Shown piece by piece: positions 26,583 through 38,894 of a stretch of 64,000 nt of DNA. Below the pieces are notes generated by a model. That model saw only the letters and a list, made by a program, of their open reading frames with translations. It searched no databases and was not told where the DNA came from. The DNA comes from Betaproteobacteria bacterium SCN2 (GTDB lineage: Bacteria > Pseudomonadota > Gammaproteobacteria > Burkholderiales > Thiobacillaceae): contig WBSG01000002.1 in assembly GCA_008923285.1 (NCBI GenBank), positions 1 through 64,000 on the forward strand, written 5' to 3'. A program made the translations under genes and the position numbers. The first letter of the stretch is position 1; each line of letters begins with the position of its first letter.

Positions 26583-27647
26583 TCAGTGCGCCTCCTCGAG
26601 CCGGGCGAGCGCCCAGGCCACATGTTCGCGCACCAGCGCTGACGGGTGCCGGTTGCGTGCCTGCAGCGCGCTGATCGCCGCTGGCGAAGGCGGGGCGTTG
26701 CCGAGCGCGACCGCGATGTTGCGCAGCCATTTTTCATGCCCGATGCGGCGAATGGGCGAGCCTTCCATGCGTTTCAGGAAGGTTTCCTCGTCCCAACAAA
26801 AGAGCTCGACCAGTGCAGCGGCATCCAGGCCGTGGCGCGGCGCAAAGTCCGCCACGGCGCCAGGCCTTGCCTCGCGGTTCCACGGGCAGGCGAGCTGGCA
26901 GTCGTCGCAGCCGTAGATGCGGTTGCCCATCAATGGTCTGAGTTCGAGCGGAATGCTGCCCTTGTGTTCGATGGTGAGATAGGAAATGCAGCGCCGAGCA
27001 TCCAGCACGTAGGGCGCGACGAAGGCGCGCGTGGGGCAGGCGCCGAGGCAGGCAGTACAGGTGCCGCAATGGGCGGAGGCGGCATCGTCGGGCGGCAGCG
27101 GCAGGCTGGCGTAGATTTCGCCGAGGAAGAAATACGAACCGGCTTCACGGTTCAGCAGCAGCGTGTGCTTGCCGCGCCAGCCCAGTTGCGTCTGTGCCGC
27201 CAGCGCCACTTCCATGACCGGCGCGGAGTCGGTGAATACCCGATATGAAAATCGCCCGATGGCGGTTTCGATGCGGCTTGCCAGTTTTTGCAGGCGGTCG
27301 CGCAGCACCTTGTGGTAGTCGCGGCCCAGCGCATAGCGCGACACATAGGCGAGCGCGGGATCGTTCAGCACGGCATCGGCGGGCGCGGCAGCCTGCGGCC
27401 AGTAGGGCAGGCGCGCGCTGATGACACTGAGCGTGCCCGGGATCAGCTCGTGTGGTCGCGTGCGCTTGCTGCCGTGGGCGGCCATATAATCCATGTCACC
27501 GTGATAGCCCTTGTCCAGCCAGTCCAGCAGTTTCTGCTCGGCTGCCTGCAAGGCGATGCCGCTGATGCCGATGTCGGCAAAGCCGAGCTCGCGGCCCCAG
27601 TTGCGAATATCATGCGCCAGTTTTGTATAGTCGACCGAATCATGCAT
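26583..27647 (-). CDS. queG: epoxyqueuosine reductase
   Basis: A 354-residue QueG that carries out the last step of queuosine synthesis in tRNA, cobalamin-dependent reduction of epoxyqueuosine. Two 4Fe-4S ferredoxin motifs are visible: CGTCTACLGACPTRAF and CDDCQLACPWNREA. The C-terminal tail has HEAT-like helices (ALQARNRHPSALVREHVAWA) as usual. The start is the ATG at 27647-27645; this codon is the complement of the second codon of tsaE on the other strand (ATGCAT at 27642-27647), so the two genes start within the same six bases. The frame stays open upstream on the minus strand but lacks a plausible longer start. Confidence 0.95.
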   Translation of the reverse strand: MHDSVDYTKLAHDIRNWGRELGFADIGISGIALQAAEQKLLDWLDKGYHGDMDYMAAHGSKRTRPHELIPGTLSVISARLPYWPQAAAPADAVLNDPALAYVSRYALGRDYHKVLRDRLQKLASRIETAIGRFSYRVFTDSAPVMEVALAAQTQLGWRGKHTLLLNREAGSYFFLGEIYASLPLPPDDAASAHCGTCTACLGACPTRAFVAPYVLDARRCISYLTIEHKGSIPLELRPLMGNRIYGCDDCQLACPWNREARPGAVADFAPRHGLDAAALVELFCWDEETFLKRMEGSPIRRIGHEKWLRNIAVALGNAPPSPAAISALQARNRHPSALVREHVAWALARLEEAH

Positions 27648-28130
27648 AAGACCGATGATACCGCCGCCATCCGCCTGTCGCTGCCCGACGAGGCCGCGAC
27701 GCTGGCGCTGGGGGCGAAACTTGCCGACTTGCTGAAGCCGGGCTGGGTGGTATACCTGCGCGGCGACCTCGGCGCGGGCAAAACCACCCTGGTGCGGGGC
27801 ATCCTGCGTGCGCTCGGTTATGCAGGGCGTGTCAAAAGTCCAACATATACCCTGGTCGAATCTTACGATTTGTCTAGATTTATCTTGCAACACTATGATT
27901 TGTATAGGATGATGGACCCGAGAGAGTGGCTGGATGCAGGCTTTCGCGACGACTGCAACGCCGGCACGCTCTGTATCGTGGAATGGCCGGAAAAGGCCAG
28001 GGGACTGCTGCCCAGGCCGGATCTGGAAATTTTCCTGGAAATGGCGGGCGAGGGCAGGACGGCGCGCATCGAGGCGCTTTCCGCACAAGGCAGGAAGGAG
28101 CTACACGCATGGCAGGGATTCGATTCATAG
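27642..28130 (+). CDS. tsaE: tRNA threonylcarbamoyladenosine biosynthesis ATPase TsaE
   Basis: A 162-residue P-loop ATPase that works with TsaB and TsaD to form t6A37 on ANN-decoding tRNAs. Walker A GDLGAGKTTLVRG at ~40-52, the SPTYTLVESY switch at ~65-74 and VEWPEKA near 112. Its ATG (27642) is the other half of the palindromic ATGCAT shared with queG. The 3' end overlaps amiC by 22 nt. tsaE-amiC neighbours are conserved in many proteobacteria. No clear ribosome-binding site is seen for either gene at this junction. Confidence 0.95.
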   Translation: MHKTDDTAAIRLSLPDEAATLALGAKLADLLKPGWVVYLRGDLGAGKTTLVRGILRALGYAGRVKSPTYTLVESYDLSRFILQHYDLYRMMDPREWLDAGFRDDCNAGTLCIVEWPEKARGLLPRPDLEIFLEMAGEGRTARIEALSAQGRKELHAWQGFDS

Positions 28131-29323
28131 CATGGCTGGCCTTGGCGCTGATCAACCTGAGCGTATACGCGGGCACGTTGACGGCTGCCCGCATGTGGCC
28201 TTCGCCGGACTACACCCGCATCACCCTTGAATCCGACGCGCCGCTCAAGTTCAGGCATTTCACCCTGAGCAACCCCGAGCGCTTCGTGATCGATGTCGAA
28301 GGCCTCGACCGGAGTGAAACCCTGGCGGGCCTGCCCGCGATGGTCAGCGAGACCGACCCCTTCGTGGTCAACGTGCGCAGCGCGGTGAACCGACCTGGCG
28401 TGATGCGCCTGGTGTTCGAACTCAAGACAACGGTCAATCCCTCCGTGTTTTCCCTGAATCCCATGGGGGAGTATGGGCATAGGCTGGTCATCGACCTGTA
28501 TGGCGCAGCCCAGGCGCAGGCCCAGGCGGAGCCGGCCGGGAAGGCCGCTGTCAACAACGCCTCCGTCGCGCCGAAGCCCGCCAATGCGATGCCGAAATTC
28601 AACCGCCTGATGGTGGTTGCCATCGATGCGGGGCACGGCGGCGAAGATCCGGGCGCGATCGGCGCCAACGGCAGCAGGGAAAAGCACATCACCCTCAAGA
28701 TTGCGCGCAAGCTCAAGGAAAAGATCGACGCCGAGCCCAACATGCGCGCCTACCTTACCCGTGACGGCGATTATTTCATTCCCCTGCACGAGCGGGTGAA
28801 CAAGGCGCGCGCGGTCAAGGCCGACCTTTTCGTCTCGGTGCATGCCGATGCGTTCATGCGGCCGGAAGCGCGCGGCTCCTCGGTATTCGCGCTGTCGGAA
28901 AACGGCGCCACGTCGGCGGCGGCGCGCTGGCTGGCCAAGCGCGAAAACGATGCTGACCTGATCGGCGGCGTCAACATTGACGTCAAGGACAAATACCTCA
29001 AGCGCACCCTGATTGATCTGTCGCAGACTGCCACCATCAACGACAGCCTCAGGCTCGCCGACTACGTGCTCAAGGAAATCGGCTCGGTCAACACCCTGCA
29101 CAAGCGTGAAGTGGAACAGGCGGGATTCGCCGTGCTGAAGGCGCCGGACATTCCTTCCATCCTGGTCGAGACCGCGTTCATTTCCAATCCGGAAGAGGAA
29201 AAGCGCCTGAACGACGAGGCCTATCAGGACAAGCTGGCCAATGCCATGCTGAACGGCATCAAGGCCTATTTCGACAAGCATCCGCCGGCAGGCAGAACGA
29301 CAAAAGTCGCGCGCGAAATGTGA
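28109..29323 (+). CDS. amiC: N-acetylmuramoyl-L-alanine amidase
   Basis: A 404-residue periplasmic amidase that splits septal peptidoglycan. Signal peptide (residues 1-~20), AMIN domain at ~25-130 that targets it to peptidoglycan, a low-complexity linker with QAQAQ, then Amidase_3 at ~170-390. Zinc and catalytic residues: His in VVAIDAGHGGEDPGA, the glutamate in SREKHITLKIA, His in FVSVHADAF, and Glu in ILVETAFISNPEEE. AAGGAG at 28095-28100 is 8 nt before the ATG, inside the tsaE coding region. AmiC versus AmiA/B assignment follows the AMIN domain; the EnvC/NlpD partner is not in the window. Confidence 0.94.
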   Translation: MAGIRFIAWLALALINLSVYAGTLTAARMWPSPDYTRITLESDAPLKFRHFTLSNPERFVIDVEGLDRSETLAGLPAMVSETDPFVVNVRSAVNRPGVMRLVFELKTTVNPSVFSLNPMGEYGHRLVIDLYGAAQAQAQAEPAGKAAVNNASVAPKPANAMPKFNRLMVVAIDAGHGGEDPGAIGANGSREKHITLKIARKLKEKIDAEPNMRAYLTRDGDYFIPLHERVNKARAVKADLFVSVHADAFMRPEARGSSVFALSENGATSAAARWLAKRENDADLIGGVNIDVKDKYLKRTLIDLSQTATINDSLRLADYVLKEIGSVNTLHKREVEQAGFAVLKAPDIPSILVETAFISNPEEEKRLNDEAYQDKLANAMLNGIKAYFDKHPPAGRTTKVAREM

Positions 29324-29390
29324 TCCCGGGCGGCTTGCCCGGCTGCCGATCGCGTACAGCGTCAACGGCGCATGCCGAATATAATTCGGC

Positions 29391-31172
29391 ATGCGCGCCA
29401 TTCAGATTCTCCCCGACATTCTCGTTTCCCAGATCGCTGCCGGCGAGGTGGTCGAGCGCCCCGCCTCGGCACTGAAGGAACTGATCGAGAACAGTCTCGA
29501 TGCCGGCGCGACCAGGATAGACGTCAGACTGGAGCAGGGCGGCGCCAGGCTGCTGTCGGTACAGGACGACGGCGCCGGCATCACCGCCGCCGAACTGCCG
29601 CTGGCGCTGGCGCGCCACGCCACCAGCAAGATCGGCGCGCTCGAGGATTTGGAGCGCGTGGCCAGCCTGGGTTTCCGCGGCGAGGCGCTCGCCAGCATGG
29701 CCTCGGTTGCGCGCGTGTCGCTTGCCAGCCGCAGCCGGGGGGCGTCGCATGCCAGCCAGATCGAGGCCGAGGGCGCGGCCCCCGGCGTGGTGAGGCCTGC
29801 CGCGCTGGCCGCCGGCACCACGGTGACCGTGGCCGACCTGTTTTTCAACACCCCGGCGCGGCGCAAGTTCCTTAAATCCGAGGCAACCGAGTATGCGCAT
29901 TGCGCCGAGGTCGTGCGTCGCATGGCGCTGTCGCGCCCGGATGTGGCCTTCACCCTCGCCCACAACGGCAGGATCCAGCTGCGCTATCCGGCGCAAGCGC
30001 TGGACCAGCGCATCGGCGCGGTGCTGGGAGAAGAGTTCGTGGCGGCTGCGGTGGCGGTCGACGAACGGGCCGGGGCGCTGAGCTTGCAGGGCATGGCCGC
30101 GCTGCCAGCCTATTCGAAAAGCGGGCGCGACGCGCAGTACGTCTTCGTCAATGGCCGCTTCGTGCGCGACAAGGTGGTGGCGCATGCCCTGCGCGAGGCC
30201 TACCGCGACATCCTGCACCATGACCGCCACCCGGCCTATGCGCTGTTCTTCAACCTGCCGCCCGAGGGCGTGGACGTCAATGTGCATCCGGCCAAGACCG
30301 AGGTTCGCTTCCGCGACTCGCGCGGCGTGCACCAGTTCCTGTTCCACGCCATCGAGCGCGCGCTGTCCGGCAGCGCGGCAGAATCGCGCGCGGCCGTGCA
30401 CCAGGCGCCGGTGCAGAACAGTCAGCCTGCCTTCGCCATGCCGCCGGCCGCATCGGAACGCTCCGACGGATGGCGCGGGACCGGGGTCCAGTCCGGCATG
30501 CAGCTCGGCGCGCGCGAGGCGCTGGCATTTTATGAAACGCTCGCGCGCGAACCCGCAACCGCTCCTGCCGCAGATGAGGCCGGACACGATTATCCGCTCG
30601 GTTTCGCCCTTGGCCAGTTGCACGGCGTCTACGTGCTGGCGCAGAACGCCAGGGGCCTGGTGCTGGTCGACATGCATGCCGCGCACGAGCGCGTGGTGTA
30701 CGAGAAGCTCAAATGCGCGCTGGACGCGAAAAATGTCCCGACTCAGGCCCTGCTGATTCCGGTCACGGTGACGGCGGACGAGCGCGATGTCGCCGCCATC
30801 GGCGATCATCACGAGGCGCTTGCCGGCATCGGCTTCGACATCCACCCCCTTGCCGTCAATGCCGTTGCCGTGCGCGCGGTGCCGGCGCTGCTCAAGGATG
30901 CCGACCCGCTGGCGCTGACGCGCGACCTGCTGCGGGAAATTCGCGACTACGGCGTGTCGCGCCTCGTCACGGAACGCCGCAATGAGCTCCTGGGCACGCT
31001 TGCATGCCACGGCGCGGTGCGCGCCAACCGCAGGCTCTCCATTCCCGAGATGAATGCGCTATTGAGGGAAATGGAAGCCACCGAGCGCGCCGGCCAGTGC
31101 AACCACGGCCGGCCCACCTGGTTCCAGGTGAGCCTCGCCGAACTGGACAAATGGTTCCGGCGCGGGGAGTAG
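29391..31172 (+). CDS. mutL: DNA mismatch repair protein MutL
   Basis: A 593-residue MutL. N-terminal GHKL ATPase with ELIENSLDAGAT (~31-42), DDGAGI (~58-63), ATSKI (~76-80) and GFRGEALASM (~93-102); transducer domain to ~330; a disordered linker (~330-400, Ala/Pro/Gln-rich) and C-terminal dimer domain (LHGVYVLAQNARGLVLVDMHA). The DQHA-x2-E-x4-E endonuclease motif of many non-enterobacterial MutLs appears in the form DMHAAHERVVYEK, so the metal-site residues are partly present; whether nicking activity remains is open. Between amiC and gcvR in a plus-strand run. Confidence 0.96.
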   Translation: MRAIQILPDILVSQIAAGEVVERPASALKELIENSLDAGATRIDVRLEQGGARLLSVQDDGAGITAAELPLALARHATSKIGALEDLERVASLGFRGEALASMASVARVSLASRSRGASHASQIEAEGAAPGVVRPAALAAGTTVTVADLFFNTPARRKFLKSEATEYAHCAEVVRRMALSRPDVAFTLAHNGRIQLRYPAQALDQRIGAVLGEEFVAAAVAVDERAGALSLQGMAALPAYSKSGRDAQYVFVNGRFVRDKVVAHALREAYRDILHHDRHPAYALFFNLPPEGVDVNVHPAKTEVRFRDSRGVHQFLFHAIERALSGSAAESRAAVHQAPVQNSQPAFAMPPAASERSDGWRGTGVQSGMQLGAREALAFYETLAREPATAPAADEAGHDYPLGFALGQLHGVYVLAQNARGLVLVDMHAAHERVVYEKLKCALDAKNVPTQALLIPVTVTADERDVAAIGDHHEALAGIGFDIHPLAVNAVAVRAVPALLKDADPLALTRDLLREIRDYGVSRLVTERRNELLGTLACHGAVRANRRLSIPEMNALLREMEATERAGQCNHGRPTWFQVSLAELDKWFRRGE

Positions 31173-31239
31173 GCGAGCGTACTGACGGCCAATGCAGAAC
31201 GTATAATTGCACGTTACCGAATAAGGCCAGAGCATCGAG

Positions 31240-31785
31240 ATGAACACCTCAGCGAATTCCGAATACCTCGTCATCACCGCCAACGGCGAAGACCGCGTCG
31301 GCCTGGTCGAGCGCTTCACCAACCGCATTCTCGATGCCGGCGCCAACATCGAGGCCAGCCGCATGGCCGTGCTGGGCGGCCAGTTCGCCATTCTAATGCT
31401 GGTATCGGGGCCGTGGAACGCGCTGTCCAAGCTCGAAGACCTGATGCCCTCGATCGGCGAGCACCTGAATCTCGCCATTGTCTGCAAGCGCACGCGCGAG
31501 CGCTCCCTGACCAAGCCCATGGTGCCGTATCACGTCGAGGTCGTGGCCATGGACCATCCCGGCATCGTCAACAAGCTGTCCAGCTTCTTCGCCCGGCGCG
31601 GCATCAACATCGAGGAACTCAACACCAGCACCTACCCGGCCGCGCACACCGGCGCGCCCATGTTCTCGGTGCAGATGACCGTGGGCATTCCCGCCGGTAC
31701 GCATTTCTCGACCCTGCGAGGCGATTTTCTCGACTACTGCGACGACCTCAACCTCGACGGCACGCTGGAACCTTCACGTATCTAG
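31240..31785 (+). CDS. gcvR: glycine cleavage system transcriptional repressor-like ACT protein
   Basis: A 181-residue protein made of two ACT domains: residues ~8-85 (YLVITANGEDRVGLVERFT) and ~95-175 (VPYHVEVVAMDHPGIVNKL). This is the GcvR architecture; in E. coli GcvR binds glycine and holds GcvA in its repressor form. No gcv genes or gcvA lie in the window. No DNA-binding domain is present, in line with action through a partner protein. Follows mutL by about 67 nt. Confidence 0.88.
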   Translation: MNTSANSEYLVITANGEDRVGLVERFTNRILDAGANIEASRMAVLGGQFAILMLVSGPWNALSKLEDLMPSIGEHLNLAIVCKRTRERSLTKPMVPYHVEVVAMDHPGIVNKLSSFFARRGINIEELNTSTYPAAHTGAPMFSVQMTVGIPAGTHFSTLRGDFLDYCDDLNLDGTLEPSRI

Positions 31786-31874
31786 CGGCGAGGCCCCGGA
31801 ATCCGCGGGTTGCGTTTTGCCCGGCGGCGGGGACCGTGGCAATTCCGGTCCATGGGGCTACGCACAAGCAGGGT

Positions 31875-31902
31875 CTTGAAAGGGGCTGTGCTCGCCCTTA
31901 GT
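31875..31902 (+). promoter_or_regulatory. possible sigma-32 promoter of htpG
   Basis: CTTGAAA at 31875-31881 is a perfect sigma-32 -35 core; 13 nt later CCCTTAGT (31895-31902) matches the CCCCATNT -10 consensus only partly. A better -10-like CCCCACCT at 31907 is too far (25 nt). Heat-shock control is expected for htpG, but this site is weak. Confidence 0.35.
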
Positions 31903-31944
31903 TTTTCCCCACCTGATTCGTACTTAGACGGGAGAAATTAAGTC

Positions 31945-33852
<1,908 letters not shown>

Positions 33853-33880
33853 TGCTGCTGGCCGGGGAACCCGCCTGTCG

Positions 33881-34952
<1,072 letters not shown>

Positions 34953-34960
<8 letters not shown>

Positions 34961-36629
34961 GTGTGTTCTCTCCGCGGCCGGCCAGGAAAATGATGGGGAT
35001 GAGGCCAGCCAGTATGATGGCGACCGAGGGCAGGGCGGCACGTTCCCACTCGCCCTCGGCGGTCATTTCGAATACCCGTACCGCCAGCGTGTCCCAGCCG
35101 AAGGGGCGGGTCATCAGGGTGATGGGCATCTCCTTCATGATGTCGACGAAGGCCAGCGCCGCAGCGGTGAACAGGCTGGTCCTGAGCATGGGCAGGTGCA
35201 CGCGCGACAGCAGCGACAGCGTGCTCGTGCCCATGACGCGCGCGGCCTCGTCGATGTTGCGGGTGACGCGCTGCAGACCGGAGTCCACCGGCCCGAAACC
35301 TACCGCCAGGAAGCGCACGGCATAGGCCAGCAGCATCACCAGCAGGGTGCCCTTCAGCACTTCGGTGCCCTGCCAGCCCTGGGACTTGAGCAGGTCGATA
35401 ATGACATTGTCGAGCCAGGCCACGGGAATGAAAACGCCCACCGCCAGCACCGTGCCGGGGAAGGCATAGCCGATCGTCGCGACCCTTTGTACCAGTTGCA
35501 TGAACTGGCCGGGTTTCTGCCTGCCGGCATAGCCCAGCAACAGAGCGAGCACGCAGACGATGGCGGCGCCGAGGCCGGACAGCCACAGCGAATTGCGCAC
35601 GAATTCCCAGTAGCGGCTGTCGAGGTCGGTGGCGGCGACCTCACTTGTCCACAGCAGCAACTGCACGAGCGGGATCAGGAAGGCGATGGCGAACACCAGG
35701 CCGGCGTATGACGTGGCCAGCAGCGCCTGCCTGCGGGAGAGATGGATGCGGTCGTGGCTGGCGGCACGGCCGACGCCGCCGTACTTCATGTGGCTGCGCG
35801 TGCGCTGCTCGGCGAGCGCCAGGATCAGCACGAACAGGATGAGGATGGACGAAAGCTGCGAGGCGGCGGACAGCGAAAACAGCGAGAACCAGGCCTTGTA
35901 GATGGCGGTGGTGAAAGTGTCGTAGTTGAAGATGGCGACGGTGCCGAAGTCGGCCAGCGTTTCCATCAGCGCCAGCATCAGGCCGGCGGCGATCCAGGGC
36001 CGCGCCATCGGCAGCGCCACGCGGCGAAACCCCTGCCAGCGGTTCAGACCCAGCGACTGTGCGGCTTCCAGTGCCGCGCGTCCCTGGGTGAGGAAGGCAT
36101 TGCGCGCGATGAGATATACGTAGGGATAGAGCGCCAGCGACATGACGAAGATGACGCCGCCGCGCGAACGGATCTGCGGCAGCTGCATGGGACCGAAGGC
36201 TTCGCGCAGCCAGGTCTGCAGCGGGCCGGTGTAGTCGAGCAGGCCGATCATGACGAAGGCCAGCACGTAGGCCGGCACGGCCAGCGGCAGGAGCAGGGCC
36301 CAGGAGAAGAACTTCCTGCCCGGAAATTCGCACATGGCAGTGAGCCAGGCCAGCGATACGCCGAGAACCGTGACGCCGATGCCGACGCCCAGCAGCAGCC
36401 AGAAGGTGTTGGCCAGCAGTTCCGGCAGCACGAACTCGGTGAGGTGGCCGAGGATGTCGGCTTCGGGCGTGAGCCAGGCGGAGAAGATCACCGCCACCGG
36501 GATCACCGTGAGCAGCGCGATGACGAGCGCCACCGCGCCCCAGCCGCCCGGGCGTGCAAAAGCAAATACGCCCGCTGGTTTGAATTTGGCGGGCGTATTT
36601 GCGGACAGAACGGAAGATTCGGCAGGCAT
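34953..36629 (-). CDS. fbpB: ferric iron ABC transporter permease
   Basis: A 558-residue fused permease with two homologous halves of about six helices each, as in FbpB/SfuB. Each half has the EAA loop that contacts the ATPase (EAAQSLGLNRWQGFRRVALP near 187-206 and DEAARVMGTSTLSLLSRVHL near 440). It lies between the binding protein gene (48 nt upstream) and fbpC (8-nt overlap). Moves Fe3+ from the periplasmic binding protein across the inner membrane. Confidence 0.94.
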
Positions 36630-36677
36630 GGGCCGGATTATATCCTTCCGTTCGGACTGCTCACTGGCGGGCCGCCA

Positions 36678-37691
36678 TTACTTGTAGCCCACGCGGTCCA
36701 TCAGCTTCACGGCCTGGGCCTGCAGGGCGCCGGCCTGCTTCACGTTGATCAGGTTCTGCCTGAAGCTGCCCCAGGCGGCCACGGCGGCGTCAGGCTTCAC
36801 CTTGGGGTTGACCGGATATTCCATGTTGCTGTCGGCGTAGAGGTTCTGCGCCTTTTCCGAGGACAGCCATTCCATCAGCTTGATGGCGCCGGCCGGGTTC
36901 TTGGCGTGCCGGGTGATGCCCGCGCCGGAAATGTTGACGTGCACGCCGGCGTCCTTGGCCTTGGCATTCTGGTTGGGCCAGAAGATGCCCAGCGGCAGGT
37001 TGGGCTTTTTCTCCATCAGGCGGCCGTAGTAATAGGTGTTGACCAGGGTCACGTCGCACTGGCCGGCGGCCACGGCTTCCATGGCCTTGGTGTCGTCGGG
37101 GAAGGGCGGGGCGGCGAGGTTGTTGACCCAGCCCTGGACGATGTCCTCGGTTTTGCCTTCGCCATGTTCGTGAATCATCATGGCCACCAGCGACTGGTTG
37201 TAGACCTTCTTCGAGGTGCGCAGGCACAGGCGGTTCTTCCACTTGGGATTGGCGAGATCTTCATAGGTGGACAGGTCGGCGGGCTTGACCTTGTCCTTGT
37301 TGTAGATGAGGGTGCGGGCGCGGATCGACAGACCGAACCACTCGTTGTCGGGGTCGCGCAGGTGGGCCGGCACGTTGGCGCCGAGCGCCGCGGATTTCAC
37401 CTGACGCAGCAGCCCCTCTTCGGAGGCCTGCCACAGGTTGCCGGCATCCACCGTCATCAGCATGTCGGCCGGGGTGTTCGCGCCCTCGGCCTTGAGGCGG
37501 GCGAGCAGCGGACCTTCCTTGTCGGTGACGAATTTCACCTTTACGCCGGTTTCCTTGGTGTAGGCGTCGAACAGCGGCTTGATCAGTTGCTCGTTGCGGG
37601 CGGAATAAACCACGACTTCCTCGGCCGATACCGCGTTCAGGGCCAGCACGGCGATCAGGCCGCCGGCCAGCTTGGTCATCATGTTGCGCAT
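36678..37691 (-). CDS. fbpA: ferric iron ABC transporter periplasmic binding protein
   Basis: A 337-residue Fe3+-binding protein of the FbpA/FutA family. Signal peptide at residues 1-~23 (ending NAVSA), mature start [19 protein letters not shown]. The tandem tyrosines used for iron are visible in [18 protein letters not shown] (~217-234). AAGGAG lies upstream of the ATG at 37691; a longer open frame begins at 37766 but would run through the Fur box and promoter, so it is rejected. First gene of fbpABC. Confidence 0.95.
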   Translation of the reverse strand: MRNMMTKLAGGLIAVLALNAVSAEEVVVYSARNEQLIKPLFDAYTKETGVKVKFVTDKEGPLLARLKAEGANTPADMLMTVDAGNLWQASEEGLLRQVKSAALGANVPAHLRDPDNEWFGLSIRARTLIYNKDKVKPADLSTYEDLANPKWKNRLCLRTSKKVYNQSLVAMMIHEHGEGKTEDIVQGWVNNLAAPPFPDDTKAMEAVAAGQCDVTLVNTYYYGRLMEKKPNLPLGIFWPNQNAKAKDAGVHVNISGAGITRHAKNPAGAIKLMEWLSSEKAQNLYADSNMEYPVNPKVKPDAAVAAWGSFRQNLINVKQAGALQAQAVKLMDRVGYK

Positions 37692-37743
37692 GTTTGGCTC
37701 CTTGAAAATGCGTTGCGGCCGGGGCCGGCCACGAACTGGAGCC

Positions 37744-37773
37744 ATTCTATACGCTAATGAGAACAATTATCAA
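37744..37773 (-). promoter_or_regulatory. fbpABC promoter with overlapping Fur box
   Basis: On the minus strand GATAATTGTTCTCATTAGC (complement of 37753-37771) agrees with the 19-bp Fur consensus GATAATGATAATCATTATC at 14 positions. A -35 TTGATA (37768-37773) and a -10 TATAGA (37746-37751, spacer 16) or TAGAAT (37744-37749, spacer 18) bracket it, so Fur-Fe2+ would block RNA polymerase when iron is sufficient. Confidence 0.75.
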
Positions 37774-37786
37774 TACTTTTTTGTTT

Positions 37787-37972
37787 GACTGCGGGGTTCG
37801 CGGAGGACGCTGAGGAAGGCATGGTATTCAGTGGGCAATCCAAAGCAGACATTTACACAGAGGAAGCAGAGTAAACAGAGGAAATCCGTCTCTTTGCGAA
37901 TTTCTCTGCTGCCTTTGTTACCTCTGTGTCGTTTGCCTTAACACTCGGCGTCCTCCGCGAAATCCGCGGTTT
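37787..37972. repeat. intergenic imperfect palindrome B (CAGAGG family)
   Basis: The best formed member of the family, ~186 bp. Outer arms GACTGCGGGGTTCGCGGAGG... (37787-37815) and ...CCTCCGCGAAATCCGCGGTTT (37945-37972) pair in about 24 of 28 positions. Inner arms ACACAGAGGAAGCAGAG (37855-37871) and CTGCTGCCTTTGTTACCTCTGTGT (about 37906-37929). It fills the space between the fbpA promoter and the nadC stop. Confidence 0.75.
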
Positions 37973-37981
37973 ACCAGGGGG

Positions 37982-38860
37982 CTAGAGGGTAGCAATCCGC
38001 ATCGAGAGGTCGACCGCCCGCACGTGCTTGGTCAGGCTGCCGATGGAAATGCGCTGCACGCCGGTTTCCGCCACGGCGCGGATGTTGTCGAGGGTGATGT
38101 TGCCGGATGCTTCCAGCATGGCGCGGCCATCGGCCAGCGCAACCGCCGCACGCAATTCGTCGAGGCCGAAGTTGTCGAGCAGGATCAGCCTCGCGCCCGC
38201 GGTCAGGGCCTGTTCGAGTTCGTCCAGATTCTCGACCTCGATCTGGATCGGCACCCTGGTGTCGAGCGCGAAAGCCGCCTGCAGCACCTCGGCGATGCCG
38301 CCGGCGGCAGCGATGTGGTTCTCCTTGATGAGGATGCCGTCGTAGAGGCCCGAGCGCTGGTTGGCGCCGCCGCCCGCGCGCACGGCGTATTTCTGGGCGA
38401 GGCGCAGGCCGGGCAGGGTCTTCCGCGTGTCCATGACCACTGCGCCGGTATCGCGGACCTTTTCGGCATAGCGCCGCGTCAGCGTGGCGGTGCCGGACAA
38501 GGTCTGCAGGAAGTTGAGCGCCGGCCGCTCGGCCGAGAGCAAGGCGCGGGCATTGCCATCCACCTCGCACAGCAACTGGCCGGCGTGCATGGGTTCGCCT
38601 TCGCGCGCGTGCCAGCGGATGGCCGCGCGCGCGTCGATCGCATGGAAACAGGCCTCGAACCAGGCCTTGCCGCACAGCACGGCGTCTTCGCGGCTGATGA
38701 CGCGGGCATGCGCGCGGCGGTCGGCGGGCAGCAGGCTCGCGGTGAGGTCGCCCGTGCCGATGTCCTCCTCGAGGGCGGCGGCCGTGTTCAGCAACACGGC
38801 TTCCTGCAGCCTGCGGGTTTCCTCGGGGGAGAGGCCGGAAATGAAGGGGTGCATGTTCAT
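37982..38860 (-). CDS. nadC: nicotinate-nucleotide pyrophosphorylase (carboxylating)
   Basis: A 292-residue quinolinate phosphoribosyltransferase, which turns quinolinate and PRPP into nicotinate mononucleotide for NAD. Features: EEDIGTGDLTASLLPADRR at ~34-52, SGTATLTRRYAEKV at ~113-126, DTRKTLPGLRLAQKYAVRAG at ~136-155 with catalytic/phosphate residues, and IEVENLDELEQAL and LEASGNITLDNIRAVAETG toward the end. Monocistronic in appearance, divergent from clpB. Confidence 0.96.
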   Translation of the reverse strand: MNMHPFISGLSPEETRRLQEAVLLNTAAALEEDIGTGDLTASLLPADRRAHARVISREDAVLCGKAWFEACFHAIDARAAIRWHAREGEPMHAGQLLCEVDGNARALLSAERPALNFLQTLSGTATLTRRYAEKVRDTGAVVMDTRKTLPGLRLAQKYAVRAGGGANQRSGLYDGILIKENHIAAAGGIAEVLQAAFALDTRVPIQIEVENLDELEQALTAGARLILLDNFGLDELRAAVALADGRAMLEASGNITLDNIRAVAETGVQRISIGSLTKHVRAVDLSMRIATL

Positions 38861-38894
38861 GCCGCGATTATCCGGAAATCAAGCCCCGAGAGGC

